Source: Macrobrachium rosenbergii (lineage: Eukaryota; Arthropoda; Malacostraca; Decapoda; Palaemonidae). Taken from it: a DNA stretch of 64,000 nucleotides. The position numbers and the translations under genes were made by a program. Of the stretch, positions 46,601 through 57,183 are shown piece after piece (within the stretch, counting starts at the first letter, position 1; the number at the start of each line of letters is the position of its first letter). The notes under the pieces are model-generated. The model was given only the letters and a program-made list of their open reading frames with translations. It was not told the DNA's origin and searched no databases. The stretch lies in contig NC_089744.1 in NCBI RefSeq assembly GCF_040412425.1, positions 22,632,001-22,696,000 of the forward strand, in the 5' to 3' direction.

Positions 46601-47699
46601 ACACAATGGAGTAATACAGAAGAATGATACCTTAAAGGATGTTGGAGATTAGTTGGGGAAGTGCAGTTTGTGTCTGTCGATTGGCATTTAACGAGCAGAT
46701 GAAACTAGAGAGCTATTTATTCATTTATTTAATTTTAACAACTGAATAGCTTATTTGTTGATATGCTTATTTGTGAAGAAGAATGTTTTTGGCATACATC
46801 TCAGAAATATAGATTGACCATGTCTGTGCAGTATTAAGATAGTGGCTGAATATCTCAGTGAATGGGAATAAATAGCTGAATTATCAATCACTGTTTTACA
46901 TAGAGTAAATAGTCTTCTAAGCAGGGGGTGTTAGGGAGATGGAAGCTTACATTATGTGGAAATTTGTCATTAACAGTGTTTTAGTGTACAGTATATTAGT
47001 ACAAAAAATGCTTGCACTACACTATTTATTGGATTATTTTTAGAGAAAATATTACTACCCTTGACTCCAGCTTCTCTTATACCTATTCTTTAATGTCTGT
47101 TCCTTTGGCACTGCCTCCTGTCTAACAGGCTGTTGCTGCATAATGCCTTAGGCGCTGATGGTAGACTTGGTCTTGCTGAATAGCTGGATAACATCTTAGC
47201 CTTGATATTTGGTTATCTTTTCAAGGTTGTTGCTGCTTCATGTTAAATACTACAGCTTGTGGGTTTTCCTTCTACACCTGCTACTGTGCCACTTATGGTT
47301 TTGACTACTCTGGTGCAAGACTCTCCTGCCTTGGCAATGCCTGCCATACCTTCTCTTCCAACTTTTCTGTATTCCTAATATGCCTTTGATGCCCACTATG
47401 CTCTATACTCCTATTTTGTTTGTTACTTCTGCAACACAGGCATTTCCTACTGCTCCCAGTGCTGTTGCTGTTCATGCTGCCTTGTCCCTGCCTTCATCTG
47501 CTGCACTCACAACATAAACTAAAGGTTCCAGTACCAAGTCATTAGATCAAACATTCACAGGTCAAATTCACAAATCATTTGCTGCACTGGTCATGCTGAC
47601 ATCTGCTCCATCTGCTACTGCTGTTACAAGTGGGTCTTGCTCCTCCAGTGGTTGATTGTTATTCCTCTGAGGTTGACCTTTGAGATAGCCTGTCTCCTG
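46601..47699. other. Gene-free stretch, possibly retroelement-derived
   Basis: From about 47080 to 47660 the plus strand is rich in CTGCTGC/CCTGCC-type codons (Ala/Pro/Ser-like) with stops, reminiscent of a worn gag region. No motif is firm enough to call. Confidence 0.3.
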
Positions 47700-47975
47700 T
47701 AGTCTGCACTGTAGGCATTACTTAAGGTTCTTTGCAGTGTCTCCCTGCGCTCCCTAGCTGCAACCCCTTTCATTCCTTTCGCTGCACCTCCATATTCTTT
47801 CTTATATATTTCTTTCCACTCTCTTCCATCAATTGTTTCATAGTGCAACTGCGAGGTTGTCCTCCTGTTACACCTTTCAAACCTTTCTACTTGTAATTTC
47901 CCTTTCAGTGCTGAATCACCTCATTGGTCCCAGCACTTGGCCTTTGGCCAAAATTCTACCTCCTATTTCATTCTT
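47700..47975 (+). repeat. SINE-like decapod repeat, copy 6
   Basis: Starts 'GTCTGCACTGTAGGCATTAC' and carries 'AAGGTTCTTTGCAGTGTC', 'CATAGTGCAACTGCGAGG', 'GTGCTGAATCACCTCATTGG' and 'CACTTGGCCTTTGGCC'. Plus strand like all other copies. Confidence 0.87.
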
Positions 47976-48930
47976 AGCCTTTGATATGTTTTGCATTTTC
48001 CCAAGCTAGAAGAGATTCATATTCCCAGATTATGTTGTCTTAATCTGTCTTTTCCCAAGGGCTCAGTTGCTACCAGATGTCCAACCAAAAGTTCATGTCC
48101 CACCTAAGTGGAGTGTTTGCAAGTGGGATTCTGATAAACATTCCTGGCAAGTTTCTTTCAGTCAGCATTGATGAGTCTAGGTCCTCTATTAGCAGTCACT
48201 GATCTAATAGATCTGTTAAATCAGATTCTGTTGCTGATATCGTGACTTTTTCTCTGCTACCACCTGTGCCAAAAGGGATGACTTTCCATATACCCTTACT
48301 AAGAATTCAAGTCTCCCACTTTCGAATTTTGATGTGTATATGAAAGAAAGAAAAGTGTAATATATGAAGTTGGGTGTTTTCTAATATGTAAATAAGGGAA
48401 AGAGTGTGGAGAGAACATGCCAGACTTTTCAGTGGATGTATGGACAAAGCTGTCTAGAGTAATGGTTTCTATATACAGTTTCCTCTAATGGTAGTAAACT
48501 GTATTTCAGTGGTTAGTTGGTAAAGGTGATGAAGATGCTGTAAGAAATATAGATGCATACTTCTACTTAGTAAACTAGGAGAAATGTGTATTAGGATTTT
48601 GATTGAGAAGGTCAGACAGATGGCAGATTAGTTGTGGAAAGAACCGTAGGTTTAATATGGAAGAAAGTTAAGTGAGTTTTACCATGTAAGGAAAAAGCCA
48701 TATGTGGCACACATGGAACTAGGGAAATTTATGATGTAACGGATAAAGAGGCAAAGTGGAGGGTGTTGAGGATATGTGGTATGGATGGTAAATTGTTGAG
48801 AACAATAAAAAGTTTTGACGACGGAAGTGATTCGTGTCAGTTTGTTGGCACAGAAGTGACTGTGTTGATGTAAAAATTAGGCTGGATATTGAATCCAAAG
48901 GAAAGAATGAAAATGGAAACTGTAGAGATA
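47976..48930. other. Gene-free stretch left of the DIRS element
   Basis: Short broken frames only. No domain recognised. Confidence 0.4.
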
Positions 48931-49110
48931 TTTGTTCATATGCAGAACAAACCTGGGTCTTAACGTAAGGATAAATTCTTATAGCGCCAACTGGGAACCG
49001 ATAAAAATCATAAGATTTTAGAACGAGGAATTGGTGGCAATGGGGTTCAGTCAGTGGGATGAGAGAAGAGGCATCCAGTGACCTCATCTCACCCATGATG
49101 CCGTGATGCA
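48931..49110 (+). repeat. DIRS left inverted terminal repeat
   Basis: Starts TTTGTTCATATGCAGAACAA. Compared with the reverse complement of the right repeat, it shares 'AACAAACCTG.G.TCTTAACG', 'AATTCTT.TAGCGC', 'TAAAAATCA', 'AGGAATTGGTG.CAA.GGGGTT' and the 'GAGAAGAGGCATCC' block, with many substitutions and short indels between. Confidence 0.9.
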
Positions 49111-49325
49111 TTCAGTTTCTTCCGTACCACCTTTTTAGTAGGACATGCTGTTGCCCTTCCTACTGAAGTCTGTGTGTTCTACTTCCCTTTTGCCCGTGTT
49201 CTCTTTGGTTTGATTGTTTGTTTTGTGATACAGTGCGTTATGGTGTGTTTGTGCTTGTTTTGGTTTTGAATAGGCAAACCCAAGACTGATCTGAGCCTCC
49301 CAATTTTAAGTCTCAAAGAAAATGC

Positions 49326-50436
49326 CCTGGTGTTGGTAACTACCCTTGCTCACGTTTTCTTGCCTCGTTTGAGATTGACCCCCATTCAACTTGCAGCAGA
49401 TGCAGAGCTAATGTTTGTAATGTTACTATTCCTTGTTTTGAGTGTTGTTCTTGGTCTCCTGAGCAGTGGAGGGTCTTTGCCAAGAAGGGCCAGCATAGGA
49501 GGAAGTTGGAGACGCCATCTTGGGAAGGGTTTTCTTCCCCTTCGATGGCGGCTTCTCAGGCTCCTTGTTCCACCTCTTCCCTGTCCAAACTTTCTCCAGT
49601 TGCTTCATCTTCCATGGAAGATTTTACCCCTCCCATTCTTTCATGACTTAGCCCTTGGAAGTTTCAGGAGATATTATCTTTGCTGCCCCTGCTCTCTCAG
49701 GTGGGGAGGTTCCTACCCAGAGAGGGAGGAGGTAGCACCATCTTTTTCTATTGTTGCAGTTGCTGATGTGCAGAAGATGTTGGACATTTGGGTGTCATTA
49801 GGCCTAACAGGGGTACCAACCTTCGGTGGCCTGTTGTCCCACTTCATGTCTTCTCTTGTTCCCATGTCGACTGCCATGACAGTTTGTACCCCTACAGCTC
49901 TACCCGCTCCCATGCCTAGAGCTTTATTCCACTCAGCATTTTGGGTCGACATCGACAGCTATACATTATATTAGACTATTACAGTCTGGTGGTAAGGCAA
50001 TTTCCTGCCTAACCCATTTAAATGCTAACATTTGGGCCAACTTGTTAAAAAGAAGAGACGCAGCCCTCCCAGGAGTTTCTAGGTTCGTCAGTACTGATTC
50101 CTTATTGGCTCTGAGGAATGGGGATAGTCTGAGCTCCCCGTACCTCTCTGTACTAAGGAGCAACTTGACGTTGCTGTAGATAGACTTTGGGCAGACAATA
50201 ATGACCTGCTAGTTCACCAAGCAGTATCAAAATCTGCTGGTCCTTCTCACCCTAGTTCATTGAAACCTAGACCTCAACCTTCTGCTAAGAAGATCCTTAA
50301 TACGACCCCTACCAACAGATCCAGTCAGACTGCTCCATCGTCATCTATGAAAGCCCCTCAGCAACACCCCTTTCAGCCCCATGCTTCCAGACCAGGGAGA
50401 GGAGCTAGAGGTAGGGCTAGAGGAAGTAAGCAATAA
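49326..50436 (+). pseudogene. DIRS gag-like ORF (frameshifted)
   Basis: The informative frame begins at 49326 ('PGVGNYPCSRFLASFEIDPH') and has a Cys-rich block 'CSRCRANVCNVTIPCFECCS' followed by 'WSPEQWRVFAKKGQHRRKLE', the conserved opening of DIRS gag-like proteins in animals. After frame changes it continues to 'LDVAVDRLWADNNDLLVHQA' (50160-50230) and ends with a basic 'RPGRGARGRARGSKQ' and a TAA near 50434. A 214-residue Leu-rich frame at 49330-49974 is a shadow in another frame. Gag presumably coats the RNA in particles. This copy is not intact. Confidence 0.68.
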
Positions 50437-50639
50437 GGTGGGCACCCCTTCCCGCTCACTGCCTCCAGGAGAGGGTGCCTGGTGAGCCATTGGGCTAAGT
50501 GGCAGAGTTTCAGGGCAAAGAAGTGGGTAGTAGATGTTCTATGGGTGGGATATCTACTACGTACCCTACGAATTTCTTCCCCCTCTCTCCAACATTTGTT
50601 GTACTCCCAGGACTCTCCAAAGTTTCTAGCTCTTCAGAG

Positions 50640-51720
50640 AAAGTGAAGAAAATGATGGTGTACAGTTGGGTTTTTCTGGTTTCCAAGGCAACAGGTGATT
50701 GGAGGCCAGTGATAGACCTCTTGACCCTGAATCTGTTCATCAGGAAGACCTGATTAAAGTTGGAGACGCCTCGTACAGTCCTAGCAGTTAGGAGCAACGA
50801 CTTTATGCTTACGAAAGATCTGAAGGATGCCTACTTCCAAATTCCAATCCATTGCTCATCCTGAAAGTTTCTTTGCTTCAGTTGTGGGGAGCTGGTATTC
50901 TGATTCAAAGTCCCATGCTTCGGTTCACAATTTGCCCAAGTGTCAATGTGGGCTTATTCTCAGGGAATTCAACTCTTGAGGTACCTCGACGTCTGGTGGC
51001 TCTTAGCAAGTTCTCGGGAAAAGCTAATCCAAGACAGGGATCATCACCAGTTTTGTCACGGCGTAGGCATCACGATAAATTTGGAAAAGTGAGACTTAGT
51101 TCCCAGCCAACAGATTCTTTAGCAGGGAATGATCATAGACACTGTATCGTCAAGAGTATTTCATCGGACCAACGGATCAAGAAGTTCAAGAAAGCTGCCC
51201 GGTCCTTTCTGTCCAAACAGAAGCAACCAATGCGTCAATGGCAGGTGGTTCTGGGATTTTTATCCTCCCTGGAGAAACTTCTTCCCCATCAAGGGATTCT
51301 TCTCAGTTGCAGGTCCCCCTGTCAGCAGAAGTGAGAAGGGATCTACTGTGGTGGCTGGATGACAGGAACTTGGCTATAGGAGTTCCTCTTCATTCTCCCC
51401 CTCCAGAGATTCTCCATTTCTCGTACGCCTCGTATGAGGGTTGGGGAGTACACTTGGAGGACCTTCTGATTTCGGGAGTATGAAATCTCCAGGACAAGCA
51501 ACTGCATATCAATGTTCTGGAGTTGAAAGCAGCCTTCCTGGCACTTCAGGAGTTTCAGGGAAGGGTAACAGGGTACTCAGTAGTCCTAATGTCAAACAAC
51601 GTTACAGTAGTAGCCTCCGTAAACAAACGGGGGGTGGGCTAGTGTCATGCCAACTTCACTCAACCCTTCTGTCAGTGGTCCCAAGAGAAATTCCCCTATG
51701 ACACAACCTTCTCTGCCAAC
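50640..51720 (+). pseudogene. DIRS reverse transcriptase-RNase H (frameshifted)
   Basis: RT starts 'YSWVFLVSKATGDWRPVIDL' (50660), then, in another frame, 'LKDAYFQIPIH' (50818-50850), the first catalytic Asp block, then 'LLRYLDVWWLLASS' (50970-51010) where family members have YLDDW, so the second Asp appears lost here. 'INLEK' and 'DTVSSRVF' (51075-51155) follow, then 'ARSFLSKQKQPMRQWQVVLG' and 'LSAEVRRDLLWWLDDRNLAI' (thumb/connection). RNase H has 'FSYASYEGWGVHLEDLLISG' and 'LQDKQLHINVLELKAAFLAL'; the usual 'YSDAS' Asp reads 'FSYAS', another likely inactivating change. At least four frame shifts separate the segments. Confidence 0.78.
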
Positions 51721-51819
51721 CTCACATCGAGAGATTTCATCAATCAGTAGGATCCCTATCTCTTCACGGTTGGAAACTTTCCTTTAACTCCTGCGAGCAA
51801 GGGGCTTCTCTCGTAGGTC

Positions 51820-52869
51820 AGCGACAGAGATGTCTTGCTATCGCAGGAGATCTTCAGCCGTGTATCAGGGAAAATGGGCTGTTTACTGTGATTGGTGTCG
51901 TCGAAGGGGTTTCTGTCCGTCCAGAACTTCTGTTCACCAGGTAGCTGACTTCCTTATTTTTCTTCGTAGGGAGAAACGCCTTCCTGTGTCTTTGGGTTTG
52001 GTCCTACATTTGAAAGATGTAAACCTGTCCTCTTCATGGGAAATCTCAATGCTGTTCAAAAGTTTTGAGCAGTCTTGTTCTCCTAGGGAACTTAAACCAC
52101 CTAATTGGGACCTGACTCTGGTACCAAGCTGTCTCACTCATGCTCCATATGAACCTTTGCAGTGATCATCAGACAGAACTTGACCCTCAAGATGGTCTTC
52201 TTACTGGCTTTGGCTTCATCGGTGAGAGTGGGTGAACTTCATGGTCTTTCTTTTGGTCTTAAACACACGAGGGGCTAGGAGTCCATAGTAGCCTTCGAAT
52301 TTGTCCCGGAATTCGTAGCAAAGACTCGGAATCCCTCAGCTCATAATGACTGATTTGAGTCCTTCTCAGTACCTTACCTGGGAGATTTTGTTGATAACGA
52401 TCTGGATGAATTGCTTGTATGTCCTGTCAGAGCACTGCGTAGTTACCTTAAAAGGACTCGTCACCTGAGACCTGGGTGTTGAAGACTTTGTTACCACAGG
52501 CCGGAGCAAGAAAGAAGTGTCCAAGAACAAGAAAGACGTGTCCAAGAATACCATCTTTGGTTCCATGAGGTCATCGGGCATACTTATAGTTCTTCTTCAG
52601 CCTCTAATGCTGACACAGCGCATGCAAGAGCACATGATGTCAGGAGTTTGAGTCCCTCCTTGGTGTTCAAAAAGAACTTGTCTGTTCATAGGATTTTGAA
52701 GGCTGGTACTACTGGGCTTCGTCAAACCACCTTCACTTCCTTCTGTCTGCAGGGCGTTGCCCATAGGTCCTTGAATACATTTTCCTTGGATCCAGTGGTG
52801 GCTGCTCAACAAGTTGTGCAGCTCATCCAGTGCCCCTGGTGGGATAGTTTTGTATCTTACCTAAGATGA
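51820..52869 (+). pseudogene. DIRS tyrosine recombinase (frameshifted; catalytic Tyr apparently Cys)
   Basis: The N-terminal SAM-like part reads 'YQGKWAVYCDWCRRRGFCPS' and 'TSVHQVADFLIFL' (51866-51965). The catalytic part has 'LALASSVRVGELHGLSF' (52208-52255) containing the first Arg, 'LLVCPVRALRSYLKRTRHLR' (52415-52470), and 'ARAHDVRSLSPSLVF' (52624-52668), the H-x-x-R box. The segment that normally carries the nucleophile reads 'TTFTSFCLQGVAH', with Cys (TGT, 52744-52746) where I expect Tyr. The end reads 'SLDPVVAAQQVVQL'. The recombinase inserts the circular cDNA in DIRS elements; this copy would be inactive both from frame breaks and from that substitution. Confidence 0.78.
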
Positions 52870-53340
52870 TGGTATGAAAGTGAGAATGAAGGAGATGACT
52901 GATCTCTTTCTTTTCTTTCTCCTTTTTTTCTCTACCTCCAGGCAGTGAGAAGAGTAATCCATCATGTGCTAGAACTGGTTAGGTACAGGTGAGTGAGTGG
53001 TCATTCTGTTTGAGTATATGTTATTCATACACGAATTTAATACTCTCAGAAGATAGTCCTTCCTTTCTTTTACAAGGAGAGAGAGAGGAACGATAACAAA
53101 CGTAATTGGTGGCTAGCTTAGCTTTGTTGTGTGAACAGATATATCTCTTTAACTTCCACTTATACAATGTCCCTTCACATTGTGTATTAGCCCAGTAGTC
53201 TGACTGTTTGATAAATTATTTATCTAAAGTTCAGAGAGTACGTCTCCTTCCTTTGCCTTCCCTTAGCCAGGAAGTTAGACGAGGTGTGCTCAACCTCTAT
53301 TCGGTTCATGACGTGCTTTCCTCCCAGCAAATAAGTGTCT

Positions 53341-53440
53341 ATCCTTAAGTTAAGACCCAGGTTTGTTCCGCATATGAACAAATGACAAATTTTTAATTAA
53401 TTTGTATTTTTCATAGTTAACAAATCTACAGTCTTAACTT
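53341..53440. repeat. DIRS internal complementary region
   Basis: 53341-53382 ('ATCCTTAAGTTAAGACCCAG', 'GTTTGTTCCGCATATGAACA') is the reverse complement of the left element end 48931-48972. 53383-53440 ('ACAAATTTTTAATTAATTTG', 'TATTTTTCATAGTTAACAAA') is the reverse complement of the right element end (about 53641-53698). The junction marks where the two ends meet in the circular intermediate in the accepted DIRS replication model. Confidence 0.93.
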
Positions 53441-53479
53441 ATACTGCACACCTCTGCTTCCCCTCAATCTGGTTACCTG

Positions 53480-53699
53480 CACTGGAAGAAACTGAAAGTG
53501 TCACGACATCATGGGTGACAGGAGGTCGCCGGATGCCTCTTCTCTCATCCCATTGGCTAAACCCCGTTGTCACCAATTCCTTGTTCTACAATTTTATGTG
53601 ATTTTTACCGGTTTCAAGCGAGCGCTAGAAGAATTTATCCTTACGTTAAGATCACAGGTTTGTTAGATATGAAAAATACAAATGAATTAAAAATTTGTT
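53480..53699 (-). repeat. DIRS right inverted terminal repeat
   Basis: Reverse-complement partner of 48931-49110. It contains 'GATGCCTCTTCTCTCATCCC', 'CACCAATTCCTTGTTCTACA' and 'TTATCCTTACGTTAAGATCA', and ends AAAAATTTGTT. Confidence 0.92.
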
Positions 53700-53929
53700 G
53701 TATTGTTTGCATAGTGTTTGTGATATAAGAAGAATTTAAAGGGTTAGGCATGTAGATATGTAGAACTGAATAAAGGGTAGGTGTAGTATATTTAGATGGT
53801 ATGATCACAGAAGAGTCAAAGAAAAGAGGTTGGTAAAAAGTGTGTGTAGTTTATAAGTCTGATAAGAAGGAGAGGAAGATGTAGTAAGGGATGGGTAGAT
53901 GGAACTAAAGCATTGGGAAAGAAGGTCTT

Positions 53930-54940
53930 GACATTCAGGAAGTGAGAGAGTGCATACAAGATAAAGAGTTGAAAGTTACAGTATTCGTAAGGACCAGGAA
54001 GTGAGGGAGTGCATACAAGATAAAGTGTTGAAAGGTGCAGTATTCGTAAGGACCACGTAGTGAGAAAGTGCATACAAGGTGAAGAGTTGAAAGGTGCAAT
54101 ATTCATAAGGACCAGGTAGTGAGAGAGTGCATACAAGGTGAAGAGTTGAAAGGTGCAGTATTCATAAGGACCAGGTAGTGAGAGAGTGCATACAAGGTGA
54201 AGAGTTGAAAGGTGCAGTATTCATAAGGACCAGGTAGTGAGAGAGTGCATGCAAGGTGAAGAGTTGAAAGGTGCAGTATTCGTAAGGACCACGTAGTGAG
54301 AGAGTGCATACAAGGTGAAGAGTTGAAAGGTGCAGTATTCATAAGGACCAGGTAGTGAGAGAGTGCATACAAGGTGAAGAGTTGAAAGGTGCAGTATTCA
54401 TAAGGACCAGGTAGTGAGAGAGTGCATACAAGGTGAAGAGTTGAAAGGTGCAGTATTCATAAGGACTAGGTAGTGAGAGAGTGCATACAAGGTGAAGAGT
54501 TGAAAGGTGCAGTATTCATAAGGACCAGGTAGTGAGAGAGTGCATGCAAGGTGAAGAGTTGAAAGGCGCAGTATTCATAAGGACCAGGAAGTGAGAGAGT
54601 GCATACAAGATAAAGAGTTGAAAGTTGCAGTATTCATAAAGACCAGGAAATGAGAGAGTCCATACAAGATAAAGTTGAAAGGTGCAGTATTCATGAGGAC
54701 CAGGTAGTGAGAGAGTGCATACAAGGTAAAGAGTTTAAAGTTGCAGTATTCGTAAAGACCAGGAAGTGAGAGAGTGCATACAAGATAAAGAGTTGACAGT
54801 TGCAGTATTTGTATGGACCAGGAGGTGAGAGAGTGCATACAAAATAAAGAGTTGAAAGTTGCAGTATTCGTAAGGACAAGGAAGTGAGAGAGTGCATACA
54901 AGATCAAGAGTTGACAGGTGCAGTGTTCGTAAGGAGTTCA
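53930..54940. repeat. Minisatellite, 59 bp unit, ~17 copies
   Basis: The unit runs 'AAGGACCAGGTAGTGAGAGA', 'GTGCATACAAGGTGAAGAGT', 'TGAAAGGTGCAGTATTCAT'. The centre (about 54060-54590) is almost homogeneous at exactly 59 bp, while both flanks carry diverged variants ('CAAGATAAAGAGTTGAAAGT'), the usual pattern of unequal exchange. Because 59 is not a multiple of three, the long minus-strand open frames cycle through all three frames and are not genes. It begins ~230 bp after the DIRS element. Confidence 0.96.
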
Positions 54941-57149
54941 CCACACTGCTGGTGAACCTTCAGGGAAGTTGGAGGAAGTGTCTAGCATTGTAGACATTTT
55001 CTGCACCTCAGGACACTTGTAGCTCTTTCATTTCCCACTTTAGAGTAGCTCAGGCATGATCAGTTTGTTGACGTTACTTTTAAAGATTTAGCATTTCATT
55101 GGTAGCAATTGCACATTTTTGTACTGGTGTGTTGACGTGTCATATGGGTAATATACACACACACATACATGCACACACATCTTTCACAATTTGATACTAG
55201 TTCATGCTTCCGACAGTACTAATCTTTGGGTTCTATAAATATTTGAACTCATATATGTGTTCTTTTCATTGTCTTTGTGTTTGTAGGTGACCTTTCTTTT
55301 TGCTTTATCCTTAGTGTTCTTCCTAGTTTGAGTATATTTCTTTAACATAGTTTAAGGAGTTTAAGGGATTATTTAATTCATTCTTATATATTTCACCTTT
55401 GTATATATGATGGCTGTTATATTTAATTTTACTCTGTTGCATCTGGACTCCACGTTGGCTTACTGTTTATCATAGATTTGTTCTCATAGGTAGTGAGATT
55501 CAGATTTGAGCATTCTTTCATTTGCATAATGTTGTTTGGAACAGATAATTTTCATTGTAAATGTGAGGTAAGTACTGAAGTGTTCGTTTTGGAAGTATAC
55601 TGTACTTTAATGTCCAAAACAAAGAAGACGTGAACGTTTATGTGGAAAGGACAAAAACGAAATAATGCCTGAAAAAAAGAGAAAATTAAACAATTTCAGA
55701 TGAGAAACAGATGGTCATGATATTTAACATCTGATTTTCTTTTAATATTAAGTTATTGATCATTTGCTCAACAGCAAAGCATCAGACTTCATACCAACCC
55801 CTCGGTCCCAAAAATAAAAGACCATAGTACTGATAATTTGTGAGTGGTTGCTAACCAGTAATCTGTACTTATGCTTGAAGAATCTTTTGTGTAGGTTAGC
55901 TACTTTCCTGTCGTCAGAGATCATGCTCATGTTCTTCTCATTGTACTCATGCACTTTTATCTTTTTGTGAGGCACAGTTTTCAAATTAGAGGAGAGATGG
56001 AAATATGAAGATACAGTAATTTGTAAATTACAGACTGCAAAGATTACCTTTAACCTGAAATTGTTTGCGTTTGTAAAAGTCAAAAGTAAAAATATATTCA
56101 ACTAGAAATAGTGTACTGTACATATATTGTAACTTGATAAGAATAAAGTTCATGCATTACCTGGAAGTGAGGATTTGTTACAGCATAAATACTATACATA
56201 TGTTGGCCTTATATTAGCAGAATAAAAAATTATGTAAACTACTGTTTTTGTCTTGTAGGAAACAAGAATTTGTAGTTGTATTATATTTATCACTGTCCCA
56301 TTTGGAAGTGAAAGAAACATGCAGTTTTGAGGATTAACTTTGTGCTATTATATAACTTGCTGTTAAAAAATCCAACAGATAATCAGTTTTCAAAGGATAG
56401 AGAGCAAAAAATGAATGAGATCATATTCAGCTGTTGGTGGGAACTAGTTTACCTAATTATAACAATGACTTGTGTCCCAAAGTTGAAGTTCCATAGAACG
56501 TCCATTGATTTTGAGCACAGATATGTGTCTTTTTTTCATGAGGGTATGGTTTCATACTTTTCAACATCTTTATTCCAAAGGTAAAGAGGACAAAGGGGTA
56601 CTCTAATCAGTTACTGTAGAAGGCTGAGGTATCCAATTTGGGGTCCTTCCTAAATGTTTGTATTGCTATGTGATGACGTAAACTATTAAAGCTTTCACTT
56701 GTGTATCCCTTTTGAAAGTGCTTATGTGTATTCAAGTAAAATGAAAACTTAACAAATCAGCTAGTGCACCTGGAAGACTCCCAGTCTTTGTGCTGCTTCA
56801 GGATGATTGCTATGCATAGTACAGTAATTGTGTTTTTTCCAGAGAATTTTATTCTTACCATATTCACTGCCTAAAGGAATGAACTGATGTAATCTAGGAG
56901 TTTTAAATCAAGTGAAGACTTTAACTTTATGGTGCTTCATGGAGAAAGAGAAGTAGATATACAGAATTTATTTTCAAGAGGAAGGTTATATATAGCTGCC
57001 TTGCGTATGTTGTACATTGGGCGTACATTTGCTATCATGTGGGTAAGATTGGTTACTGATTGTAAGTCTTATTGGAATAGCCATTCTGAAAGCCTCCAGC
57101 TTTTTTAACTGTATATCATATTTGTTAATGAGGATTAACCGTGCTCCTT

Positions 57150-57150
<1 letters not shown>
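54941..57150. other. Gene-free stretch in CRTC intron 3
   Basis: AT-rich, with a short (CA)n patch near 55150. No exon or transposon recognised. Confidence 0.5.

Positions 57151-57152
<2 letters not shown>

Positions 57153-57181
<29 letters not shown>
57153..57181. repeat. (GA)n microsatellite
   Basis: Uninterrupted run of about 14 GA units. Confidence 0.95.

Positions 57182-57183
<2 letters not shown>

Larger units (their letters stand above)
48931..53699 (+). mobile_element. DIRS-type tyrosine-recombinase retrotransposon, structurally complete, ~4.77 kb
   Basis: All DIRS hallmarks are present. (1) Inverted terminal repeats: 48931-49110 is the imperfect reverse complement of about 53480-53699 (shared 'CTTAACGTAAGGATAAATTC', 'GGAATTGGTG', 'GGGATGAGAGAAGAGGCATC'). 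(2) An internal complementary region at about 53341-53440 that is complementary first to the left extreme end and then to the right extreme end. (3) Gag-like, RT-RNase H and tyrosine-recombinase coding regions in that order. (4) GTT trinucleotides at both termini (48934-48936 and 53697-53699) and no obvious longer target duplication. DIRS elements integrate by a recombinase rather than an integrase, which explains the last point. Frameshifts break the ORFs. Confidence 0.93.

Noticed and set aside
49330..49974. 214-residue Leu-rich plus-strand frame
   Set aside because: The recognisable DIRS gag Cys block and 'WSPEQWRVF' lie in a different frame of the same DNA. The long frame is a shadow.
52942..52989. 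Exon-like 48 bp segment (CTACCTCCAG ... TACAG|GTGAGTG) considered as a CRTC exon
   Set aside because: It lies inside the DIRS element just after the recombinase and its peptide (AVRRVIHHVLELVRYR) does not resemble CRTC.
53930..54940. Possible CRISPR-like direct-repeat array
   Set aside because: The units are contiguous with no unique spacers, and the genome is eukaryotic.
53816..54944. Repeated 'MHSLTTWSL'-type minus-strand proteins
   Set aside because: They come from the 59 bp minisatellite cycling through frames. 59 is not divisible by three, so a repeat protein is not maintained.
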